A stretch of 64,000 nt of DNA, taken from contig JAOTSD010000005.1 of assembly GCA_030247555.1 (NCBI GenBank), forward strand, positions 43,325 through 107,324, given 5' to 3'. The notes below the pieces were generated by a model, which was not told the origin of the DNA, searched no databases, and saw only the letters and a list, made by a program, of their open reading frames with translations. Below are positions 17,751 through 27,400 of the stretch, piece after piece (the stretch's first letter is position 1; the number at the start of each line of letters is the position of its first letter). This DNA comes from Siculibacillus sp. Lineage in GTDB: Bacteria; Pseudomonadota; Alphaproteobacteria; Rhizobiales; Ancalomicrobiaceae. A program made the translations under genes and the position numbers.

Positions 17751-18551
17751 TCACCGCTCCCGCCACAACCGGTCGGGCGAGAAGGCGGCGACGTCGGCGA
17801 GGAGTTCGATGAAGCCGGTGACGGCGTGGTCGATCGCCGCCTCGCCCTTGGCGGCGTTGGCGAGGATCGCCGCTCCCATCGCCCCGGTCGGATTGAGGTC
17901 CTGCGCCTTCCAGCCGAACTGGCTCGGCCCGTAGGCCCTGAGATGGGCGAACTCCTTCTCGAACCGCATCTGCGCCGAGGGGAAATCGGCGAGCAGGTCG
18001 ACGCGGACGAGATCGGGACGCAGTGCCATCACCATCGAAGTCTCGATGTCGCCGGCATGGATGCCGAACCTGCGTTCGCCCTCCGAGAACATTCCCTGCG
18101 GCCGGCCGAAGCGCGACCACGAGGTGGCGACCGCCAGCATGTCGTGACGCACCCGGAGTTCGCGGGTGACCAGATCCATGATCGGCACGTTGCCGCCGTG
18201 GGCGTTGACGACGACGAGCTTCCTCACCCCCGCCCGCGCCACCGAGGCGCCGATGTCGAGCCACACTTCGGTGACCGTCTTCCAGTCGAGGGTCAACGTG
18301 CCCGGCGAAGAGACGTGCTCCACCGACCAAGCGATCGCCTGGGTCGGCAGGAACACCGCCGGAAGCGTCGCCGGCAGCCGCTCGATGGTGCGGGCGACGT
18401 GGCCCTCGGCGATGATCGTGTCGGTGGCGAGGGGCAGATGGGGGCCGTGCTGTTCGATCGCCGCCACGGGAAGCACGGCGATCCACTCGGCGACGTTCGG
18501 CCGGCGGAAGTCCTCGGTGGTCAGATCCGACCAGTGGCGCCGTGGCGGCAT
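17751..18551 (-). CDS. Creatininase-family amidohydrolase
   Basis: 266 residues. The metal-site motifs of the creatinine amidohydrolase family are intact: VAAIEQHGPHLPLATDT with Glu, His and Asp ligands, and VVVNAHGGNVPIMD. The family opens cyclic amides such as creatinine, and related members act in cofactor or purine-type heterocycle breakdown, so the substrate is open. It lies 122 bp downstream of the 8-oxoguanine-deaminase-like gene on the same strand, suggesting a shared catabolic role for N-heterocycles. The ATG at 18551 is the start of the conserved MPPRRHWSDLT segment. Confidence 0.85.
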   Translation of the reverse strand: MPPRRHWSDLTTEDFRRPNVAEWIAVLPVAAIEQHGPHLPLATDTIIAEGHVARTIERLPATLPAVFLPTQAIAWSVEHVSSPGTLTLDWKTVTEVWLDIGASVARAGVRKLVVVNAHGGNVPIMDLVTRELRVRHDMLAVATSWSRFGRPQGMFSEGERRFGIHAGDIETSMVMALRPDLVRVDLLADFPSAQMRFEKEFAHLRAYGPSQFGWKAQDLNPTGAMGAAILANAAKGEAAIDHAVTGFIELLADVAAFSPDRLWRER

Positions 18552-18673
18552 GGGAGACCTCGTCTTGTCGGCGGGCGTGACCACCCGCGCATTCACCGTC
18601 CGCGCCGAAGGCGCCTTCTCTTCTCCCCTCGCGGCAGAAGGGTTCGAGCCCGCGGCCGACGAAGAAGCCCCCC

Positions 18674-20005
18674 TCACACGAACCGCTTCGCCGCCTCCCC
18701 ATGTTCCCACCGCAAACGCGCCACGTCCACATCGACCGGCATCCCGTCGACGACCTTCCATGTCCCGGCGATCATCACCCGGTCGGCCCGATGCGCCCCG
18801 CACAGCACCAGCGCGGCGAGCGGATCGCCGGCGCCGGAGAAGCGCAGCTCGTCCAGGGTGAACAGCGCCAGATCCGCCTCGAGCCCGACCGCGATCCGGC
18901 CGATGTCGCTCCGCCCCAGACAGCGCGCCGAGCCCTCCGTCGCCCACCGGAGCGCGTCGAGATGGGTGACGGTCGCGTCGTAGGTCAGCCGGTTGATCAT
19001 CAGGGCGTGGCGCACGCCCTCCATCAGGTTGGAATTGTCGTTCGAGGCCGAGCCGTCGACCCCGAGGCCGACGGCGACGCCCGCCGCCTCCAGCTCCCGC
19101 GTCCGGCAGTGGCCCGAGGCGAGCACCATGTTCGAGGTCGGGCAGTGGCAGACGCCGACTCCGTGACGGCCCAGCCGCCGCATCTCGTCGTCCGAGAAGT
19201 GGATGCCGTGGGCGAGCCAGGTGCGGTCGCTCATCCAGCCGACCTCCTCGAGATAGTCGACCGGCCGGCATCGGAACTGCGACAGGCAGAAGTCGTTCTC
19301 GTCCTCGGTCTCGGCGAGATGGGTGTGGAGCCGGCAGTCGTGCTTCGCCGCCAGTTCCGCCGTCTTCTTCATCAGCGACCGGGTCACCGAGAAGGGAGAA
19401 CACGGGGCGAGCGCGATCTGCGTCATCGACCCCGGCTTCGCATCATGGAAGAGCCCGATCACCCGCTCGCTGTCGGCGAGGATCGTGTCCTCGTCCTGCA
19501 CCGCGGCCTTGGGCGGCAGGCCGCCGTCCTCCACCGACAGGTTCATCGAGCCGCGCGACACGGTCATGCGCAGGCCGAGCGCGCGGGCCTCGTCGACCTC
19601 GATGTCGACCGCGTCCTCGAGGCCGGCGGGGAAGACGTAGTGGTGATCGGCGGCCGTGGTGCAGCCCGACATCATCAGCTCGGTGCCGGCGAGCCGCACC
19701 GCCATCCGAAACGTCTCGGGGTCGAGCCCCTTCACCCAGACTGGATAGAGCGCCTTCAACCAGGGAAAGAGTTCCTTGTTGATGGCGTCGGGGTGGGCGC
19801 GGGTCATCGTCTGATAGACGTGGTGATGGGTGTTGATCAGCCCCGGCAGCATCACGTGGCGCGACGCGTCGAAGACAGAATCGACCGGGGTGAGCGGTTC
19901 GCGCCCCCGCCCGACCAGTTCGACGATACGGCTGCCCTCGACGACGACGCCCCGCTCGGCCCCTTGCGCCAGCACGGCGAGCGGATCCTTCAACCACAGA
20001 CGCAT
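18674..20005 (-). CDS. Amidohydrolase, 8-oxoguanine deaminase-like
   Basis: 443 residues of the TRZ/ATZ branch of the amidohydrolase superfamily. Zinc-site motifs are [12 protein letters not shown] (about 58-69), [21 protein letters not shown] and [13 protein letters not shown]. The [13 protein letters not shown] opening and the [13 protein letters not shown] context fit enzymes annotated as 8-oxoguanine deaminase (giving urate) or hydroxyatrazine-type deaminases. It acts in the cytosol with one metal ion. The downstream creatininase-family gene probably shares the transcript. The exact substrate is by family resemblance only. Confidence 0.82.
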   Translation of the reverse strand: MRLWLKDPLAVLAQGAERGVVVEGSRIVELVGRGREPLTPVDSVFDASRHVMLPGLINTHHHVYQTMTRAHPDAINKELFPWLKALYPVWVKGLDPETFRMAVRLAGTELMMSGCTTAADHHYVFPAGLEDAVDIEVDEARALGLRMTVSRGSMNLSVEDGGLPPKAAVQDEDTILADSERVIGLFHDAKPGSMTQIALAPCSPFSVTRSLMKKTAELAAKHDCRLHTHLAETEDENDFCLSQFRCRPVDYLEEVGWMSDRTWLAHGIHFSDDEMRRLGRHGVGVCHCPTSNMVLASGHCRTRELEAAGVAVGLGVDGSASNDNSNLMEGVRHALMINRLTYDATVTHLDALRWATEGSARCLGRSDIGRIAVGLEADLALFTLDELRFSGAGDPLAALVLCGAHRADRVMIAGTWKVVDGMPVDVDVARLRWEHGEAAKRFV

Positions 20006-20212
20006 GGGAACTCCTCTTGCGAACTCGCTCGATCCTATCGGAACGACCGGAGGCGTACAGCCCGACGCCGTCCGCCGACCGTCGGGTTTCCCGGGCGGTC
20101 GATTCGTGCTATCGCCGCGCCGAAATCTCCCGGATCCCGAGAGCCCCGAGCCGAACGGCCCCCGTTCCGCGATCTCGCGATCCATTTCGCGCAAGAAGGC
20201 GAAGCCCGACCC

Positions 20213-21829
20213 ATGTCGATCACCGTCAAGAACATCACCCCGCCGGACCGCGTGCCGCTGAAGCGCGCGCTCCTCTCCGTCTCCGACAAGACCGGGCTCA
20301 TCGACTTCGCCCGGGCGCTCAGCCGCCGCAGCGTCGAACTCGTTTCGACCGGCGGCACCTGTCGGTCGATCGCCGAGGCCGGCATTCCGGTGAAGGACGT
20401 CTCGGAGATCACCGGCTTCCCCGAGATCATGGACGGCCGCGTCAAGACGCTGCATCCCAAGGTCCACGGCGGCCTGCTCGCCGTGCGCAACGACCCCGAG
20501 CACGTCGCGGCGATGGAAGCCCACGGCATCGAGGGCATCGACCTGCTGGTGGTCAACCTCTACCCGTTCGAGGCCACCGTGGCGAAGGGCGCCGACTGGG
20601 CGAGTGCGATCGAGAACATCGACATCGGCGGCCCGGCGATGATCCGCGCCTCGGCCAAGAACCACGCCCACGTCGCCGTGGTGGTCGACCCCGCCCGCTA
20701 CGCCGACGTCCTCGCCGCCCTCGACGCCAATGACGGCTCGACCACGCTGGAGCTGCGCAAGGCCCTCGCCCTCGAGGCCTTCGGCCGCACCGCCACCTAC
20801 GACGCCGCCATCTCCAACTGGATGGCCGCCGCGATCGGCGAGCAGAACCCCAAGTACCGCGCCTTCGGCGGCTCGCTCGTCGAGCCGATGCGCTACGGCG
20901 AGAACCCGCACCAGTCGGCCGCCTTCTACAAGACGGCGGAGGTCCGCCCCGGCGTCGCCACCGCGACCCAGGTCCAAGGCAAGCAGCTCTCCTACAACAA
21001 CATCAACGACACCGACGCGGCCTATGAACTCGTCGCCGAGTTCGATCCCGCCCGCACCGCGGCCTGCGCCATCATCAAGCACGCCAACCCCTGCGGCGTG
21101 GCGGAAGGCGCGACCTTGGCCGCGGCTTACGTCAAGGCGCTGCACTGCGATCCGGTTTCCGCCTTCGGCGGCATCATCGCCTTCAACCGGACACTCGACG
21201 CCGAGGCGGCGACCGAGATCGTCAAGATCTTCACCGAGGTGATCATCGCCCCGGACGCCACCGACGAAGCCAAGGCGATCGTCGCCACCAAGAAGAACCT
21301 GCGCCTGCTGCTGGCCGGCGGCCTGCCGAAGCCCGACGCGGCCGGCCTCACCGCCAAGACGGTGGCCGGCGGCATGCTGGTGCAGAGCCGCGATTCCGGC
21401 ACCGTCGACGCGGTGGAACTCAGGACCGTCACCGAACGCGCGCCGTCGGAGCGAGAGGCGGCCGACCTCGCCTTCGCGTTCCGCGTCTGCAAGCACGTCA
21501 AGTCGAACGCCATCGTCTACGTCAAGGATCTGGCCACCGTCGGTGTCGGCGCGGGACAGATGAGCCGGGTTGATTCGGCCCGCATCGCCTACCGCAAAGC
21601 CACCGACGCCGCTGCGGCGGCGGGCGAGAGCGAGCCGCTGACCAAGGGCTCGGTCGCCGCTTCCGACGCTTTCTTCCCCTTCGCCGACGGCCTCGAGGTC
21701 GTGGTCGAGGCGGGCGCCACCGCCGTCGTCCAGCCCGGCGGCTCGATGCGCGACCAGGAGGTCATCGACGCGGCGAACGCGGCCGGCATCGCCATGGTGA
21801 CGACCGGCATGCGCCACTTCCGCCACTGA
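20213..21829 (+). CDS. purH: Bifunctional AICAR transformylase / IMP cyclohydrolase
   Basis: 538 residues. It performs the last two steps of IMP synthesis: formylation of AICAR and ring closure. The N-terminal MGS-like cyclohydrolase domain (about 15-165) shows [28 protein letters not shown] and [16 protein letters not shown]. The C-terminal transformylase domain has [24 protein letters not shown] and [13 protein letters not shown]. The ATG at 20213 follows AAGAAGGCGAAG. It is single, between divergent or convergent neighbours, and ends in a strong hairpin. Confidence 0.98.
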   Translation: MSITVKNITPPDRVPLKRALLSVSDKTGLIDFARALSRRSVELVSTGGTCRSIAEAGIPVKDVSEITGFPEIMDGRVKTLHPKVHGGLLAVRNDPEHVAAMEAHGIEGIDLLVVNLYPFEATVAKGADWASAIENIDIGGPAMIRASAKNHAHVAVVVDPARYADVLAALDANDGSTTLELRKALALEAFGRTATYDAAISNWMAAAIGEQNPKYRAFGGSLVEPMRYGENPHQSAAFYKTAEVRPGVATATQVQGKQLSYNNINDTDAAYELVAEFDPARTAACAIIKHANPCGVAEGATLAAAYVKALHCDPVSAFGGIIAFNRTLDAEAATEIVKIFTEVIIAPDATDEAKAIVATKKNLRLLLAGGLPKPDAAGLTAKTVAGGMLVQSRDSGTVDAVELRTVTERAPSEREAADLAFAFRVCKHVKSNAIVYVKDLATVGVGAGQMSRVDSARIAYRKATDAAAAAGESEPLTKGSVAASDAFFPFADGLEVVVEAGATAVVQPGGSMRDQEVIDAANAAGIAMVTTGMRHFRH

Positions 21830-21853
21830 GGCGGTCGATCGCCACGAATGCGA

Positions 21854-21881
21854 ACGGGGGATGCGGCGACGCGTCCCCCGT
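21854..21881 (+). terminator. Terminator after purH
   Basis: A 12 bp stem with one G-U wobble (ACGGGGGATGCG / CGCGTCCCCCGT) is capped by a GNRA-type GCGA loop. CGTCGTTTCGG follows, so the T-tract is modest. It lies 24 bp after the purH stop and faces the convergent MFS gene. Confidence 0.6.
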
Positions 21882-21995
21882 CGTCGTTTCGGTGACGGAG
21901 GGCGCCAGGCTCGTAGGGTGCGAAGAGCCGCGGGCGAATTGCACCATCGGCCGCACCCACATCGCCCACTTCCCGCCGAGTCCCACGTTCGCGCC

Positions 21996-23375
21996 TCAGA
22001 ACCTCCGGATCGGCTTCACTCCGGCCATCAGCACGAAGCCGGTCACCAGGAACACCGCCAGTACCCCGGCGCCGGCGCGCTGGCTGTCGGTCCAGTCGGT
22101 GACCATGGCGACCGCCAGCGGCCCCATGAAGCTCGTCACCTTCCCCGAAAGGGCGAAGAACCCGTAGAATCGGGCGATCGCCTCGGGTGGCGCCATGCGG
22201 GCGAGCTGGGTGCGCGAAGCCGCCTGCAACGGTCCGGCGCCGAGGCCGATGATCGCCCCGGCGAGGAGATAGACCTTGGCCGCCGGTCCGGCGAAGAGCC
22301 CGCCCGCCGGACCCGCCACCTCGACGGCGAAGAAGACGTGGGTGCGGTCGATCGACACCACCGTGAGCAGCATGGCGAAGAGCAGCGTCAGCGCTCCGAG
22401 CACCACCGCTCTCGAACCGAAGCGGTCGTCGAGCCGGCCGCCGGCCCAAGCGCCGATCGATCCGGTGATGGTCAGGAGAATGCCGAAGATGCCGAGCTCG
22501 ATCGTCGACCAGCCGAAGACGCCGGCGGCGTAGATGCCGCCGAAGGCGAAGAGGGCGACGAGCCCGTCGGTGTAGATCATGTTGGCGATCAGGAAGCGCC
22601 CGAGTCCGGGCACCGCCCTGAGGTCGCGCGCCGTGTCGGCGAGCCGGGCGAGGCCGGCGCCGATCGTCTCGGCCGCCCGGCCGCCGCGACCGGCGTCGGG
22701 GGTGAAGAGGAACATCGGCAGGGCGAAGACGACGAACCACAGGGCCGAGAACGGCCCCGCGGCTCTCGGACCCGCTCCCGTCGCCGGATCGAGGCCGAAG
22801 AGCGGGGGGAGGCCGAGGAGCGTCCTGCCGGTCGCCGTGTCCGCGGCGAGGAAGCCGAGGACGAGGACGAGCGAGACGAGGCCGCCGACATAGCCGATCG
22901 CCCAGCCCGTGCCGGAGAGGCGACCGAGTTCCTCGCGCGGCACCAGTCGCGGCATCATGGCGTTGTTGAAGACGGTGGCGAACTCGGCCCCGATGGTGCC
23001 GATGACGAAGCCGGCGAGCGCCAGCGCCACCGCCGCCGGGTGGTGCGGCGTGGCGAACCACAGCGCCGACGAACCGAGCATCATCAGGACGCCGAAGGCC
23101 GCCACCCACGGCTTGTGCCGGCCGAGCGCGTCGGCGACCGAGCCGAGAACCGGCGACAGGACGGCGATGACGAGGCCGGCGAAGGCGGTGGCATAGCCCC
23201 ATTGCGCCTGACCCGTCGCCGGATCGCGGGCGAGATGGGCGGCGAACCACGGTGCGAAGACGAAGGTCGTCACCAACGTGAAGAAGGGCTGCATCGCCCA
23301 GTCGAACATCACCCAGCCGACGATGCCGGCGCGCGGCGCGCGGGCAGGCGCGGTCGAAAGCGGCGCATTCGCCAT
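21996..23375 (-). CDS. MFS transporter, UMF1 / Atg22-like family
   Basis: 459 residues with about twelve hydrophobic helices. The start [21 protein letters not shown] and the long interdomain region with [20 protein letters not shown] resemble the UMF1 (unknown major facilitator-1) family, related to the yeast Atg22 vacuolar effluxer. [21 protein letters not shown] is also typical. The substrate is unknown. The ATG at 23375 has a GGAGGGG site 9 nt upstream; a frame extending to 23603 lacks membrane or family character and is not used. Confidence 0.82.
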   Translation of the reverse strand: MANAPLSTAPARAPRAGIVGWVMFDWAMQPFFTLVTTFVFAPWFAAHLARDPATGQAQWGYATAFAGLVIAVLSPVLGSVADALGRHKPWVAAFGVLMMLGSSALWFATPHHPAAVALALAGFVIGTIGAEFATVFNNAMMPRLVPREELGRLSGTGWAIGYVGGLVSLVLVLGFLAADTATGRTLLGLPPLFGLDPATGAGPRAAGPFSALWFVVFALPMFLFTPDAGRGGRAAETIGAGLARLADTARDLRAVPGLGRFLIANMIYTDGLVALFAFGGIYAAGVFGWSTIELGIFGILLTITGSIGAWAGGRLDDRFGSRAVVLGALTLLFAMLLTVVSIDRTHVFFAVEVAGPAGGLFAGPAAKVYLLAGAIIGLGAGPLQAASRTQLARMAPPEAIARFYGFFALSGKVTSFMGPLAVAMVTDWTDSQRAGAGVLAVFLVTGFVLMAGVKPIRRF

Positions 23376-23747
23376 GCGGTTTCCCCCCTCCGCCGCGACG
23401 CGCGGCGCTCCAGTCATATACCCGATCTCGGCGGGAGGGGTGAGCCGCGACGTGATCGCCAAGACGAGCGGGCGCGCCGGTACATCGGCTTCCACCGCGA
23501 CCGCTTCACTCGACACCCGCGCCGAACCGGCCCGTCGGTCCGACGGCTCGGCTGCCACCTTTCGCGGCTCAGATGTTTCCCGGATTTTCGCCGAAGCGGG
23601 CACATGTTAATATTCTAATATGACACTCGCCATTCACGCCGTACGGGCGGAAGAAAGCGCGGATGTCGGTGACCGGCGGGCGCGATGGCCGATGCCTTTC
23701 ATCGAAATTTCAGTTGTGCGCCACCGGATGGAAACAGGGGGAGGTAC
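23376..23747. other. Divergent intergenic region, locally AT-rich
   Basis: 372 bp between the MFS gene (minus) and the Gly/Tyr-rich protein gene (plus). I see no gene. An AT-rich patch at about 23604-23622 (GTTAATATTCTAATATGAC) stands out in this GC-rich sequence and is the best candidate for promoter elements, but I cannot assign -35 and -10 hexamers with confidence. A strong GGGGGAGGT ribosome-binding site ends the region. Confidence 0.4.
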
Positions 23748-24116
23748 ATGGGCGTGAGAAATGCTTCGAGAATGAGCGCCGTCGCCCTGGTGGCGGCGAT
23801 CGGTGTCATGGCGACGGCCGCGACGGCTCAGCAGCCGGCGGCTCCGGCTCCGGCGGCGGCGGCGACCGCTCCGGCGGCGGCTCCGGCCCAACCCTGGGGC
23901 GGATACGCTCCGTACCGGTATCCGCCCTACTACGGCGGATACGGCTATCCCTATGGCGGGTACGGCTATCCCTACGGCGGCTGGGGCCAACCCTACTACG
24001 GCGGCTACGACCCCTATTGGGGCCCGGGCTATGGTCGTGGCTGGGGCGGCCCTTGGGGTCGGCGCGGTTGGGGTCCGTGGGACCGCGGCGGCTGGATGCC
24101 CTGGAACTGGTGGTGA
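23748..24116 (+). CDS. Secreted Gly/Tyr/Pro/Trp-rich protein, sulfur-globule-protein-like
   Basis: 122 residues. A signal peptide (about 1-27, ending ATAATA) and an Ala/Pro linker (28-48) precede a low-complexity domain made almost only of Gly, Tyr, Pro and Trp. It includes tandem GGYGYPY units (63-69 and 70-76), then GGYDPYWGPGYGRGWGGPWG and a Trp-rich tail ending MPWNWW. There is no Cys. The composition resembles sulfur globule proteins of phototrophs and other Gly-Tyr structural proteins, but no sulfur-oxidation gene is nearby, so this is a resemblance only. ATG 23748 is set by the GGGGGAGGT site; the frame opens earlier at 23685. Confidence 0.78.
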   Translation: MGVRNASRMSAVALVAAIGVMATAATAQQPAAPAPAAAATAPAAAPAQPWGGYAPYRYPPYYGGYGYPYGGYGYPYGGWGQPYYGGYDPYWGPGYGRGWGGPWGRRGWGPWDRGGWMPWNWW

Positions 24117-24167
24117 TCGCTCCGGTTCGGAGCGGACGTCGCGGGGCGTCCCTCCACCGTGAACGAT

Positions 24168-24204
24168 CCGATCCGGCGAGCCGCGGCGCGGCTCGCCGGA
24201 TCGG
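24168..24204 (+). terminator. Long hairpin after the Gly/Tyr-rich gene
   Basis: A perfect 16 bp stem (CCGATCCGGCGAGCCG at 24168-24183 with 24189-24204) and a CGGCG loop lie 51 bp past the stop. There is no T-tract, so it may terminate with help from Rho or protect the mRNA end. Confidence 0.55.
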
Positions 24205-24327
24205 GTGTCGGACCGTGAAATCGGCGGCTTCGGCCGGGCACCTGCGCGACGCGGTGCGCCCGTCTCGTCATTCGAGATGACCACGGCGGCGCAGCGGTGG
24301 CTCCGTGCGCTTCGTCGTGCCCTACCC

Positions 24328-24424
24328 CTCGCGTGGCTCGGGGCACTCGTCACTCGCGAAGCTCCACCGGAGCTTCGCGTCCTTCCCTCGAACGGCGAGG
24401 GAAGGACCGCCGCTCACCCCTTCT
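24328..24424. repeat. Dispersed two-hairpin repeat, copy B (gdhB 3' end)
   Basis: Copy B of the element at 14111-14207. Here hairpin 1 (24355-24379) is a perfect 11 bp stem with an ACC loop, and hairpin 2 (24380-24406) is a perfect 11 bp stem (TCCTTCCCTCG / CGAGGGAAGGA) with an AACGG loop. The arms differ from copy A, yet pairing is kept or improved, which suggests selection on structure. The right end overlaps the last two codons and the stop of gdhB, as in copy A with prfC. Confidence 0.75.
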
Positions 24425-27400
24425 CGGCCAGATCGGCGAGGAGCGAGGCGGCCACGGTGAAGCGCGAGACGCTCGGAGTGCCGTTGTCGCCGAGCGTCTC
24501 GTCGACCACCGCCAGCGCCCGGCGGATCTCCGGCCCGAACCGCGCCTCCCACGCCTCGACCCCGCCGCAGGCCAACGCTTCGGCGACGATGCCGCGATGG
24601 GCGTCGTCGAGCGATCGTGCCGCCCGATCGAGGGCGAGACCGTCGTAGTAGTCCGCCACCGGAAGCGCCCGCACCATCACCTCGAGGCGATCGATCGACA
24701 ACCTGTCGGCGACGGCGAAATGGGCGATCGCCACTTCGGCCGGGCTCTTCGCCGTCCGCTCCGAAATCAGAGCGATGTCGGGTATCTCCACGACCACGTC
24801 GAGATGGGCGAGGCGACCGGCGAGGTCGGCCGGAACTCCCGCTTCGACGAGCCGGACCCGTTCCGCCTCGACCGCCGCCTCCGACGTCGGTGGCAGCAGC
24901 GCTTCGAGTTCCGGCTCCAGAGTGGCGACCGCCTTGCCGAAGCGTTCGATCACCGCCCCGACGCCGTCGCGGAACGACACGTTGCGCAGGAACCACACGG
25001 TGCCGATCATCGCGAGATCGCGCACCCGCCCGTGGAGTTCGAGTTGCAGGTCGCCGGCGATGCGGCCGTCCAGCTCTTCGACGCCACGCTCGAGCTCGGC
25101 CGATCCGAAGACCCCGCGTGTCGCCGCGAAGGCACGGACGATCGCCGGTACGCCGGCGCCGGTACGATCGGCCACCCGGGTCGGGAACGTCGGGCCGCCG
25201 CGGTCGACGACGACGTTGGCGAGCCGGGTGGCGACGATCTCCCGCCGCAGCCGGTGCCCGTCGATGCCGTCGGCGTGGTCGCTCCGCAGCCGCGCCGGGA
25301 AATAGGCCCTCAGCTCTTCGGCGAAGATCGGATCGTCGGGCACGTCGGAGGCGAGGAGATCGACCTTGCCGGACATCTTCGCATAGGCGAGAAGCACGCC
25401 GATCTCGGAGCGGGTGAACGCCCGGCCGGCCTTCTCGCGAGCCGCGAAGCCGGCGTCGTCGGGCAGGGTCTCGACCTTGCGGTCGAGCCTTCCGGCCCGT
25501 TCGAGCGCGGCGACCATGCGCCGCTGGAACGGCAGGTCGGCGACCCCGAGCCGCTCACAGAGCGAGATCGCCAGTGTCTGCGACCGGTTGTTGGCGAGCA
25601 CCAGTTCGGCCACCTCGCCGGTCATCTCGGCGAGCAACCCGTCGCGCGCCGCGCGATCGAGCCGGCCGGAGACGACCGCCGGGGTCAGCGCGATCTTGAT
25701 GTTGACCTCGACGTCGGAGCAGTTGACGCCGGCGGAGTTGTCGATCGCGTCGGAATTGCACCGCCCGCCGGCCGCCCCGTATTCGATGCGGGCGCGCTGG
25801 GTCATGCCGAGGTTGGCCCCCTCGCCCACCACCTTCGCGCCGATCTCGGTGCCGCAGATGCGCACGGCGTCGTTGGCCTTGTCGCCGACCTCGGCGTCGC
25901 TCTCGCCGGCCGCCCGCACGTAGGTGCCGATGCCGCCGAACCACAGGAGATCGACCTTCGCCTTCAGGATCGCCCGCATCACCTCCGCCGGCGTGGCGTG
26001 ATCGACGTCGAGGCCGAGGAGCGCCCGCGCCTCGCTCGACAGCGCGATGGTCTTGGCCGACCGCGAGAAGACGCCGCCGCCGCCCGAGATCACGGTCCGG
26101 TCGTAGTCGGCCCAGCTGGAGCGCGGCAGCGCGAAGAGCCGAGCCCGCTCGGCGAAGCTCGCCGCCGGGTCGGGGTCGGGATCGAGGAAGATGTCGCGAT
26201 GATCGAAGGCGGCGACCAGCCGCGTCGCCTTCGACAGCAGCATGCCGTTGCCGAAGACGTCGCCCGACATGTCGCCGACGCCGGCGACGGTGAAGGGCTC
26301 GACGAGGATGTCGCGGTCCATCTCGCGGAAGTGGCGTTTCACCGCCTCGAAGGCGCCGCGCGCCGTGATGCCCATCTTCTTGTGGTCGTAGCCGGCCGAG
26401 CCGCCCGAGGCGAAGGCGTCGCCGAGCCAGAAGCCGTGGGCGTCGGCGATGGCGTTGGCGGTGTCGGAGAAGGTCGCCGTGCCCTTGTCTGCGGCGACCA
26501 CCAGATAGGCGTCGTCGCCGTCGTGGCGCACCACGCCCGGCGGCGGCACGATCGTCCCGCCGCGGATGTCGTCGGTGAGATCGAGGAGCCGGCCGACGAA
26601 GGTGCGGTAGGCCGCCGTGCCCTCGGCGAGGAAGGCGTCGCGGCCCATTCCCGACGACAGCCGCTTGGGGAAGAAACCGCCCTTGGCGCCGACCGGCACG
26701 ATGACCGCGTTCTTCACCTGCTGCGCCTTGACCAGCCCCAGGACCTCGGTGCGGAAGTCCATCGCCCGGTCCGACCATCTCAGGCCGCCGCGCGCCACCG
26801 GCCCGAAACGCAGGTGGACACCCTCGACCGTCGGTCCGCAGACCCAGATCTCTCGGTGCGGCTTCGGTTCCGGCAGGCCCGGGACCTTCGCCGGATCGAG
26901 CTTGAAGGCGATCGTGTCGCGAGGACTCCCATCCGCCTCCGGGCGGAAGTGGTCGGTGCGCACCATCGCCCGGATCACCTCGGCGAAGCGGCGCAGCACG
27001 GTGTCGTCGTCGAGCGAGGCGACCTCGCCGAGCGCCGCCTCGATGCGTCCGGCGATCTCGGCCTCGGCCGCGTCGCGGTCCCCCACGGCGACCGGATCGA
27101 AGCGGGCGCGGAAGAGGGCGACGAGATCGACGGCGATGGCGGGGAAGCGGCGCAGCGCCCCCCACATGACGTCCTGCGACAGCGGCAGGCGGATCTGCCG
27201 CAGGTAGTGGCCGATGGCGCGCAGCAGCGCCACTTCGCGACGATCGAGGCCGGCGGCGAGCACCAGCGCGTTGTAGCCGTCGTTCTCCGCCCGCCCGGAC
27301 CAGGCCGCGAGGAGCATCTCCTCGAGCCGGGCGTCGAGGTCTTCCGTCAGGTCGATCGGCCGGCCCTCCCCATGGACGAGGGCCATGTCGTGGAGATGGA

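Noticed and set aside
23376..23603. N-terminal extension of the MFS transporter to 23603
   Set aside because: The extra 76 residues are polar and unlike the family, while ATG 23375 has a strong GGAGGGG site just ahead of the conserved start.
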